Assembly: GCA_902797475.1 (NCBI GenBank) | Contig: CADBTG010000205.1 | Span: forward strand, 1 to 11,618 | From: an uncultured Lachnospiraceae bacterium | Lineage (GTDB): Bacteria; Bacillota; Clostridia; Lachnospirales; Lachnospiraceae | Direction: 5' to 3' | DNA length: 11,618 nt | Shown: in pieces, positions 5,941 through 11,618 of the stretch | Numbering within the stretch: position 1 is the stretch's first letter | Layout of the letters: each line of letters starts with the position of its first letter | Notes under the pieces: generated by a model | Told to the model about the DNA's origin: nothing | Database searches by the model: none | The model's input: only the letters and a program-made list of their open reading frames with translations | Program-made: the position numbers and the translations under genes

Positions 5941-7593
5941 TCAGTTCTGAAGCAGCACCGAGATTCCGGGCACAAACTGCTTCTTTCTCGATACAAGCTT
6001 CGGTACCTCGCAGACGTTGTCGGACGCCTTTACCGAGAAGGCTTCCTCCAGAACGTCCTTCGCCCCGTCACCCGCAAACAAAACGCGGGACGACTCGGTG
6101 TTAATGTTGGTCATCATGAAGAACAGCATCTTGATATCACTGTGCTTCATCGTTTCGAGAAGGAACGGTTTCAGCCGTTTTTCAATTCCGGCGAGTTCCT
6201 CTCCGCTCATCGAATTGATCTGCCCGACGCCCATCGTAATCGAACCGATTTTGAACTTCTTATAATCCTGATAGAAAATTTCCTCAGGCGAGCGCTCTGC
6301 AAGATGCGAGCCTGCCGCGAACATGCTGCTCGCAAGCTCATTCGTGTCAACGCCTGCAATTCGGGCAAGCGTCTCGGCGGCCTCACGGTCTGCATCCGTA
6401 CAGGTAGGCGAGTGGAACGCAAGCGTATCGGAAAGAATCGCCGAGCACATCAGTCCCGCAATTTCCTTAGGAATTTCAATGTTTCTTTCACGCGCTGTCT
6501 GATAGACAATCGTTGCCGTGCAGCCAAGCGGCACGTTTCGGAAGTATACCGGCTGGAACGTCGAAATGCCGCCGATCCGGTGGTGGTCGATGATTTCTAA
6601 TATGTCAGCCTCTTCCACGCCGTCCACGGCCTGCGCGGGCTCGTTATGGTCGACAAGGACGATCTGCTTGCGGGTCATATCCATCAGATTACGGCGGGAT
6701 ATGGTTCCGCGGAAGATTCCCTTATGATCGAGTATCGGGAAATCGCGGTTTCTTTTTTTGGCCATGACATCCCGGATGCTGTCGACATAATCGTCGGTCC
6801 GGAACGTAATCAGATTTTCCGTCGTCATGAAATAACCGATCGGCATCGCAAGGTCAATCAGTCTTGCAACCGTAAAGGCATCATGCGGCGACTGGATAAT
6901 AATGCAGTTTTTCTCCTCGGCAAGCCGCTGAATCGTCACCGAAACCTTCGCGCCCTCGCACACAACCAGACAGGAGGCACCCATTTCAATCGCGCAAAGT
7001 TGGGACTCATAGCGGTTTCCGAGAATCACGAGATCGCCCGGGCGGATGTAATCCTCCATCAGATCGGGATTTGCGGCTGCAATCAGAACCTTGCCTTTTG
7101 TATAACAGCGCCCCTCCGTGTCGCCGGTCACGGCAACGCCGTCCAACGTATCGAGAATGTTCTCATAAGGTGTCCTGGCAGCAGAAAGAATGCCGGAGTC
7201 GGAAAGCTCCATGGCTGCCTTTGCGATGTCGCTGATCGTAATCAGACCGTCGAGCCTGCCTTCCGCATCGGTTATGCACAGCGTAACAACGTGTGTGTCC
7301 TGCATTTTCATCCAGGCACGTTTTAAAGACATGTTGCGGTCAACGCCGGGCATCTCACGGATTTCGATATCCTTTACCTGCGTGCCGACATATTCGATAT
7401 AATCGGGCGCGGGTACCTCGAACCGTTTCAGAACATAGGCCGTTTCCGCATTAATCTCGCCGCAGCAACGCGGCACATGCTTCTTGCCGGTCATCTTCTC
7501 CCGAAGCCATGCATAGGCAATTGCCGAACAGATGGAATCCGTATCCGGATTCTTGTGCCCGATGACCAGTACTTTCTTTTCATGTGTCGTCAT
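5941..7593 (-). CDS. ppaC: Manganese-dependent inorganic pyrophosphatase, family II, with CBS-DRTGG-CBS regulatory insert
   Basis: The enzyme hydrolyses pyrophosphate to two phosphates in the cytoplasm and so pulls biosynthetic reactions forward. At 550 residues it is far longer than plain family II enzymes (about 310). The catalytic DHH part is split: GHKNPDTDS (12-20, with His13, Asp17, Asp19) lies before the insert and VDHN (314-317), IDHH (335-338) and SDT (388-390) after it; the DHHA2 substrate-binding motif SRKKQ is at 535-539. The insert, about residues 68-305, reads as CBS, DRTGG, CBS. In characterised clostridial homologues this module binds adenine nucleotides: AMP and ADP inhibit, ATP or Ap4A activate. 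That regulation is inferred here by homology. The ATG at 7593 has GGGAGG 8 nt upstream. All catalytic residues I can check are present. A 162-nt structured region separates it from smpB. Confidence 0.93.
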   Translation of the reverse strand: MTTHEKKVLVIGHKNPDTDSICSAIAYAWLREKMTGKKHVPRCCGEINAETAYVLKRFEVPAPDYIEYVGTQVKDIEIREMPGVDRNMSLKRAWMKMQDTHVVTLCITDAEGRLDGLITISDIAKAAMELSDSGILSAARTPYENILDTLDGVAVTGDTEGRCYTKGKVLIAAANPDLMEDYIRPGDLVILGNRYESQLCAIEMGASCLVVCEGAKVSVTIQRLAEEKNCIIIQSPHDAFTVARLIDLAMPIGYFMTTENLITFRTDDYVDSIRDVMAKKRNRDFPILDHKGIFRGTISRRNLMDMTRKQIVLVDHNEPAQAVDGVEEADILEIIDHHRIGGISTFQPVYFRNVPLGCTATIVYQTARERNIEIPKEIAGLMCSAILSDTLAFHSPTCTDADREAAETLARIAGVDTNELASSMFAAGSHLAERSPEEIFYQDYKKFKIGSITMGVGQINSMSGEELAGIEKRLKPFLLETMKHSDIKMLFFMMTNINTESSRVLFAGDGAKDVLEEAFSVKASDNVCEVPKLVSRKKQFVPGISVLLQN

Positions 7594-7621
7594 TTTCCGT
7601 TCCTCCCGATAAATTCAGGAC

Positions 7622-7734
7622 GCGGGCTGTCTGCCAAGGTAACGGCACGTGCGCTTCGCGCCCCTGCCAAGTCGTCGGAATGCATTTAAAGAAACGCCTG
7701 CGGCGTTTGGCATTCCTCCTCGAACGGCGCCCGC
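7622..7734 (-). other. Highly structured intergenic element between smpB and ppaC
   Basis: Within the 162-nt gap, nested inverted repeats can fold this stretch almost end to end. An outer GCGGGC / GCCCGC pair (7729-7734 with 7622-7627) encloses two branches. Branch one has GGAATGC / GCATTCC (7710-7716 with 7677-7683) around AAACGCC / GGCGTTT (7702-7708 with 7692-7698). Branch two has GGCA / TGCC (7665-7668 with 7644-7647) around GCGC-GAA-GCGC (7651-7661). CTGCCAAG on the plus strand occurs twice, 33 nt apart (7631, 7664). The inner 7-bp stem of branch one is followed by TTTCTTT and may act as a weak terminator for smpB. It could be a ppaC leader RNA, a small RNA or a dispersed palindromic repeat; I recognise no known riboswitch family. 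Confidence 0.5.
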
Positions 7735-7755
7735 TTTCCGAAAACTATTCGCTTA

Positions 7756-8220
7756 CTAACGTACACTGTCCTTGAAATCTCTTTGCTGCTCCCGCTGGAA
7801 ATCCTTCTTCGCAATGGTTTCGCGCTTATCGTAAAGCTTCTTGCCTCGCGCCAGTCCGATTTCCACCTTTACGAGGTTGCCTTTTAAGTACACCTTGAGC
7901 GGAACGATCGTGTACCCTTTTTCACGGCATTTGCCGTTCAGCTTGTTGATTTCCGCGCGGTTTAAAAGAAGCTTCCGCGTGCGGAGCGGGTCACGGTTGA
8001 ACAGGTTTCCTTTCTCATACGGGCTTACATGCATGCCGTATAAAAACACCTGCGTTCCGTCCACCTTGATGTAGGCTTCCTTAACCGAACACTGCCCCAT
8101 GCGGATTGACTTGACCTCGGTCCCGACAAGCGCAATTCCGGCCTCGTAAGTGTCTTCTATGAAATAATCATGATAAACTTTTTTGTTGTTGGCAATCAGC
8201 CTTACGGAATCTTTCCCCAT
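7756..8220 (-). CDS. smpB: SsrA-binding protein SmpB
   Basis: SmpB binds the tRNA-like domain of tmRNA and delivers it to ribosomes stalled on non-stop mRNA. The 154-residue length is normal for the family. Typical stretches are present: an N-terminal NKKVYHDYFIEDTYEAGIALVGTEVKSIR, the central HVSPYEKGNLFNRDPLRTRKLLL, and KGYTIVPLKVYLKGNLVKVEIGLARGKKLYDKRE, followed by a basic tail (KKDFQREQQRDFKDSVR) that enters the decoding centre. The ATG at 8220 has AGAGAGG 7 nt upstream. It starts 32 nt after the rnr stop with no terminator seen between them, so rnr and smpB are probably cotranscribed, the common Firmicute arrangement. Its RNA partner ssrA lies in the same direction but about 3.4 kb downstream. 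Confidence 0.98.
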   Translation of the reverse strand: MGKDSVRLIANNKKVYHDYFIEDTYEAGIALVGTEVKSIRMGQCSVKEAYIKVDGTQVFLYGMHVSPYEKGNLFNRDPLRTRKLLLNRAEINKLNGKCREKGYTIVPLKVYLKGNLVKVEIGLARGKKLYDKRETIAKKDFQREQQRDFKDSVR

Positions 8221-8252
8221 AGCAATGCCTCTCTTCTTAAGTCTCTTCTATC

Positions 8253-10382
8253 TTATCCTACAACGGGAATAAAATCAATGGTAGATGCGACCGTATCGAC
8301 CGCTGCGACCAAAACACGGATTCGCTGCCCGAGCGCATAAATGCGGTGGCTTCTCTCCCCGATCAGGCGCGCATTGGCCTCCTCGTAACGGAAATAATCT
8401 CCCGGCAGATCCTCCATGCGAATCATGCCTTCAACGGTATTCGGAAGTTCCACATAAAGCCCCCAGCCCGTGACGCCCGAGATGACGCCGTCGAACTCCT
8501 CGCCGAGGAATCTTCTCATAAACTCAGCCTTCTTATGCTTCTCGGTCTCGCGCTCCGCCTCATCGGCCCTTCGTTCGCACACAGACGAGCGGTTCGAAAC
8601 ATCCGTAAGAATGTTCTCATAATGTGTCATTCTGACGGGAGAAAGCGCACCGTTAAGCTCCTCCTTGATGATCCGGTGAATCTGCAAATCGGGATACCGT
8701 CTGATCGGCGATGTAAAATGACAGTAATACCGCGCTGCCAAACCGAAATGACCGAGGCACTCGGGCGCATACTTTGCCTGCTTCATGCTTCGAAGCGTCA
8801 GGCGGCTGATAACCGCCTCTTCCGGAGTTCCTGCAATCTTATGCAGAAGCTTCTGCAGTTCCTTTGTGTGAACCGTTTCCCCGTTATGATGAATATGATA
8901 CCCGAAATTGGTCAGAAAGATATTCAGCTGATTCATCTTCTCCGGGTCGGGTGACTCATGGTTTCGGTACACAAACGGCGTCTCGGTCCAGAAGAAATGC
9001 TCCGCGACCGTCTCGTTAGCCGCAAGCATGAAATCCTCAATCAGGCGTGTGGCATCGTTTCTTTCATACGGGACAATGTCTTCGGTCTGCCCATCGGGAC
9101 CGATGATCAGCTTGCACTCCGGAAAATCGAAGTCCACGGCTCCGCGGTCCTCACGCTTTTTGCGAAGAATCGCCGAAAGCTCTGCCATTTGCCGAAGAAG
9201 CGTTTCGTATTCTTGGTAATCCTCCGGCACATCGCCGCAAAGCACTGCCGCAACCTTCGAATAGGACATCCTCTTGTTGACATGGATGACCGACTCGGCT
9301 ACCCGGTGGTCCTTCAGGTTTCCTTTTGTGTCAAATGTCATGATGCACGACAGAGCGAGCCTGTCCTCTCCGGCATTCAGAGAGCAAATGCCGTTGCTTA
9401 ATTCCACCGGAAGCATCGGGATCACGCGGTCGCAGAAATAGACGCTCGTTCCCCTGTGAAGCGCTTCCCCGTCAAGCGCGGAGCCCTCCTTCACGTAATG
9501 GCTCACGTCTGCGATATGAACGCCGAGCGTAAAGCCGTCGTCGCATTTTTCAAGGGTTACCGCATCGTCAAGATCCTTCGCGTCATCGCCGTCGATTGTC
9601 ACGGTCACAACGTCCCTTAAATCAAGGCGCCCCTTAATCTCGCGCTCGGAAACCGTCTGTGAAACGGACTTGGCCTCATCCGTGACTTCCTCCGGAAAAT
9701 CGGTCGGGATGCCGTAGCTTCGGATGACGGAAAGGATATCGATGCCCGGAGTGTCGGGATTTCCGAGAATCTCAGTGATTCTCCCGCTCGGTCCGTGCCC
9801 GTGCTCGCCGTAATCGCGAATCGTCACGACAACCTTCTGCCCGTCCTCTGCGCCCTTTGTATGCTCGTTCGAAACAGCGATCATGACGCCGAGTCTGGCG
9901 TCATCGGGGCGGACAAGTCCGCCTCTTGCTTTCTTCATGAAGACGCCGACGATATCGTGATGCGCGCGTTCGACAATCTTGACAAGAATCCCTTCCGCGC
10001 GCTTCTTTCTGCCGTCACGGATGCCTGCCTGAAGCGTAACGGCGGCCTTAACCGTGTCGCCGTTCATCGCCGAAAGCGTCTTCCCTTCGGGAATGAAAAT
10101 ATCGTCGTCTCTGCCGAGTCCTTCAGGGCGCACGAAACCGAACCCGCGTCCCGAGGCCATAAAGGTCCCGGTAACGTGGATTGCCTTATCGTCCACATAG
10201 CGTCCCTCGGAATCCACGGCAATCCGCCCTTCCTTGATCAGGGCGTCGAGGATTTCCGAAAGCTCGCTTCTTTCCTCCTTCGGAATCTGCAAAAAGCCGC
10301 ACAGTTCCCGAAACCGCATCGGCCTGATTCCTTCATCGCAAATCAGGTTCGCGACAATCTCTTTTCTGTCTTCCCGATACAT
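8253..10382 (-). CDS. rnr: Ribonuclease R (RNase II family 3'-5' exoribonuclease)
   Basis: RNase R degrades structured RNA 3' to 5' and, with tmRNA and SmpB, removes non-stop mRNA. The 709-residue protein shows an N-terminal winged helix (about 1-65), two OB-fold cold-shock-like domains (about 68-120 and 135-205), the RNB catalytic domain (about 245-575) with IDGDDAKDLDDAV (263-275) carrying the metal-binding aspartates, a conserved CHFTSPIRRYPDLQIHR block (554-570), and a C-terminal S1 domain (about 627-706). The long lysine-rich tail of the E. coli enzyme is absent; the protein ends soon after S1. The ATG at 10382 has AGGAG 5 nt upstream. That ribosome binding site begins only a few nt after the U-tract of an intrinsic terminator, so expression may depend on read-through. 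The gene leads directly into smpB. Confidence 0.97.
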   Translation of the reverse strand: MYREDRKEIVANLICDEGIRPMRFRELCGFLQIPKEERSELSEILDALIKEGRIAVDSEGRYVDDKAIHVTGTFMASGRGFGFVRPEGLGRDDDIFIPEGKTLSAMNGDTVKAAVTLQAGIRDGRKKRAEGILVKIVERAHHDIVGVFMKKARGGLVRPDDARLGVMIAVSNEHTKGAEDGQKVVVTIRDYGEHGHGPSGRITEILGNPDTPGIDILSVIRSYGIPTDFPEEVTDEAKSVSQTVSEREIKGRLDLRDVVTVTIDGDDAKDLDDAVTLEKCDDGFTLGVHIADVSHYVKEGSALDGEALHRGTSVYFCDRVIPMLPVELSNGICSLNAGEDRLALSCIMTFDTKGNLKDHRVAESVIHVNKRMSYSKVAAVLCGDVPEDYQEYETLLRQMAELSAILRKKREDRGAVDFDFPECKLIIGPDGQTEDIVPYERNDATRLIEDFMLAANETVAEHFFWTETPFVYRNHESPDPEKMNQLNIFLTNFGYHIHHNGETVHTKELQKLLHKIAGTPEEAVISRLTLRSMKQAKYAPECLGHFGLAARYYCHFTSPIRRYPDLQIHRIIKEELNGALSPVRMTHYENILTDVSNRSSVCERRADEAERETEKHKKAEFMRRFLGEEFDGVISGVTGWGLYVELPNTVEGMIRMEDLPGDYFRYEEANARLIGERSHRIYALGQRIRVLVAAVDTVASTIDFIPVVG

Positions 10383-10394
10383 AAATGCTCCTGT

Positions 10395-10432
10395 AAAAAA
10401 AGAAAGGCACTCTGATACATGATCAGAGTGCC
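10395..10432 (-). terminator. Intrinsic terminator/attenuator between secG and rnr
   Basis: A perfect 11-bp stem GGCACTCTGAT / ATCAGAGTGCC (10422-10432 with 10406-10416) and a 5-nt loop are followed on the minus strand by TTTCTTTTTTT. It ends 12 nt before the rnr start codon. As a terminator it would end the gpmI-secG transcript; its closeness to rnr makes an attenuator role possible. Confidence 0.88.
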
Positions 10433-10444
10433 GAAATCACATTC

Positions 10445-10699
10445 TCATGAATGCGGCCAAACTTTCAAGGCCAAAACAATGGAAAGGATGATAAACAGTG
10501 CAGCCAGAACTCTGGTCGCAATGATAAGCTTTCCTTCAAAAGAACGGGCTTTGTTTTTACTCCAGTAGGTGTCCGAGGTGCTTCCTCCGGCCAAAGAACC
10601 GAGTCCCGCATTCTTTCCTTCCTGTTTCAGAACAATCGCAATCAGCGCTACACAAATCAATGCATATACAACAACTAATGCAATATAGAATCCTTTCAT
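10445..10699 (-). CDS. secG: Protein-export membrane protein SecG
   Basis: SecG is a small, non-essential subunit of the SecYEG channel that assists SecA-driven export. The 84-residue product has two membrane helices (about 3-23, GFYIALVVVYALICVALIAIV, and about 57-79, KLIIATRVLAALFIILSIVLAL) joined by a polar loop with the family-typical LKQEGKNAGLGSLAGGSTSDTYWSKNKARSFEGKL. I place the start at ATG 10699, because GGAGG stands 5 nt before it; a TTG four codons upstream would lie on that ribosome binding site. It follows gpmI by 88 nt and precedes rnr. secG next to rnr and smpB is a widespread Firmicute order. An intrinsic terminator follows 13 nt after the stop. Confidence 0.96.
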   Translation of the reverse strand: MKGFYIALVVVYALICVALIAIVLKQEGKNAGLGSLAGGSTSDTYWSKNKARSFEGKLIIATRVLAALFIILSIVLALKVWPHS

Positions 10700-10746
10700 C
10701 AGAACCTCCAAATCATGTCCGCATAATTAAACGCAGAACATATCTT

Positions 10747-10755
10747 ATCATAGCA
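10747..10755 (-). promoter_or_regulatory. Possible extended -10 promoter for secG
   Basis: In the 88-nt gap after gpmI the minus strand reads TGCTATGAT, an extended -10 (TG, one base, then a hexamer with 5 of 6 matches). No good -35 stands at 16-18 nt. It would start transcription about 40 nt before the secG ATG. No convincing terminator follows gpmI, so read-through from gpmI could equally supply secG. Confidence 0.3.
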
Positions 10756-10787
10756 CTGCGGAAAATGCAAGGCTTTTTTTCTTTCTC

Positions 10788-11618
10788 CTACTTTACAATC
10801 AGGCTCTTTCCGGTCATTTCCTTCGGCTGCTGCATTCCCATCAGTTCAATCAGCGTCGGGATGATATCCGCAAGGCATCCGCCCTCACGAAGCTTCGTGC
10901 CGGGCTCTGCATTCACAAGGATGAACGTAACCGGATTCGTCGTGTGAGCGGTGAACGGAGCACCGGTCTCGTAATCCACAAGCTGCTCGGCGTTTCCGTG
11001 ATCGGCACATACGAACATTACGCCGCCGACCTCTTTGATAAAGGTCTCCACCTCGCCGAGACATTTGTCAATGACCTCAATGGCCTCTATGGCTGCCGGA
11101 AGCACGCCGGTATGACCTACCATGTCGGGGTTTGCGAAGTTACAGATGATGACATCGTAATAAGCGTTTCCGTCCTCATCCTTCTTCGTGATGGCCTTGC
11201 TGAGTTCGTCACAAACCGTATAAGCGCTCATACGGGGCTTTTTGTCGTAGGTCGGAACATATTTCGGGGAATCGACCAGAATGCGGTCCTCGCCCGGATT
11301 CGGAGCCTCCACGCCGCCGTTAAAGAAAAATGTAACGTGCGCGTATTTCTCGGTCTCGGCAATTCTTGCCTGCTTCAGTCCGTTGGCTGCAAGCCACTCG
11401 CCGAAGGTATTGGTCACTTCAATCTTTTTGAAGGCAATCGTCTTATTCGGAATCGTTACATCATATTCGGAGAAGCATACATACTTCACCGGGAAGAAGC
11501 CGTTTCTTCTTGTAAAGCCGTCAAAATCCTCGCAACAGAACGTTCTCGTAATCTCACGGGCACGGTCCGGACGGAAGTTGAAGAAAATGATCGAATCATT
11601 TGCCTTGATCGTCGCCGT
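10788..11618 (-). CDS. gpmI: 2,3-bisphosphoglycerate-independent phosphoglycerate mutase, 5' end cut by window
   Basis: The enzyme interconverts 3- and 2-phosphoglycerate in glycolysis and needs manganese. The frame is open from the right window edge to TAG at 10788 (276 codons plus stop, of about 510 in the family), so the N-terminal half, with the phosphoserine nucleophile, lies outside. An in-frame GTG at 11489 is internal, because upstream residues (ANDSIIFFNFRPDRAREITR) continue the family sequence. Visible motifs are NFRPDRAR, NFANPDMVGHTG (metal ligands Asp and His), VCADHGNAEQ (Asp and His) and AHTTNPV (His), all of the alkaline phosphatase-like metal site. It is usually the end of a pgk-tpi-gpmI-eno run; eno does not follow here, secG does. 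Identity is secure. Confidence 0.97.
   Translation of the reverse strand, partial: TATIKANDSIIFFNFRPDRAREITRTFCCEDFDGFTRRNGFFPVKYVCFSEYDVTIPNKTIAFKKIEVTNTFGEWLAANGLKQARIAETEKYAHVTFFFNGGVEAPNPGEDRILVDSPKYVPTYDKKPRMSAYTVCDELSKAITKKDEDGNAYYDVIICNFANPDMVGHTGVLPAAIEAIEVIDKCLGEVETFIKEVGGVMFVCADHGNAEQLVDYETGAPFTAHTTNPVTFILVNAEPGTKLREGGCLADIIPTLIELMGMQQPKEMTGKSLIVK

Noticed and set aside
5677..6600. 307-codon plus-strand open frame over the lipoprotein and ppaC genes
   Set aside because: It is opposite two supported coding regions; the His/Arg/Asn-rich product resembles no family and there is no start signal.
6646..7326. 226-codon plus-strand open frame inside ppaC
   Set aside because: Antisense shadow of a well-conserved enzyme; no ribosome binding site or recognisable motif.
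7608..7640. TTGGCA upstream of ppaC considered as a -35 box
   Set aside because: No acceptable -10 stands at 16-18 nt, and transcription would start at or beyond the ppaC ribosome binding site.
10700..10711. Upstream TTG start for secG giving four extra residues
   Set aside because: The TTG codon overlaps the GGAGG that serves the ATG at 10699, and has no ribosome binding site of its own.
1..11618. CRISPR array, defence system, prophage or insertion sequence
   Set aside because: No regularly spaced direct repeats, transposase, integrase or known defence protein is visible; almost all sequence is explained by core genes.

Overview
This window reads as a low-to-moderate-GC Firmicute of the class Clostridia, most likely a Lachnospiraceae-type gut anaerobe. 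I infer this from the gpmI-secG-rnr-smpB order, a family II pyrophosphatase carrying a CBS-DRTGG-CBS insert, strong AGGAGG-type ribosome binding sites and near-consensus sigma-A promoters. No database search was possible, so the taxonomy is an inference. Every gene I can support lies on the minus strand, so transcription runs from high to low coordinates; the long plus-strand open frames are antisense shadows.

In transcription order, the right part is a housekeeping block: the 3' half of gpmI (glycolysis), secG (protein export), an intrinsic terminator, then rnr (RNase R) and smpB (trans-translation). A 162-nt, highly foldable intergenic stretch separates smpB from ppaC, a nucleotide-regulated type inorganic pyrophosphatase. 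Next comes a lipoprotein with one InlB-like repeat and an HExxH metalloprotease motif, which is the only clearly accessory gene. ssrA (tmRNA) follows with its own perfect -35/-10 hexamers and a strong terminator. SmpB, RNase R and tmRNA work together in ribosome rescue and decay of non-stop mRNA, but here two unrelated genes stand between smpB and ssrA.

The left part is a compact stress/repair operon: a YtrA-type GntR repressor with its own promoter and a candidate operator over the -10, then clpC (AAA+ unfoldase of the ClpCP protease), then radA (recombination ATPase; its last part lies beyond the window). clpC and radA overlap by 14 nt. The ctsR-mcsA-mcsB genes that precede clpC in Bacillus are absent from this position.

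I found no CRISPR array, prophage, insertion sequence, tRNA or rRNA. The window is mostly ordinary core genome. The best leads are in control sequences: the GntR operator, a perfect 10-4-10 palindrome at the ssrA transcription start, the terminator pressed against the rnr ribosome binding site, and the folded element between smpB and ppaC; the uncharacterised lipoprotein metalloprotease is the best protein lead.
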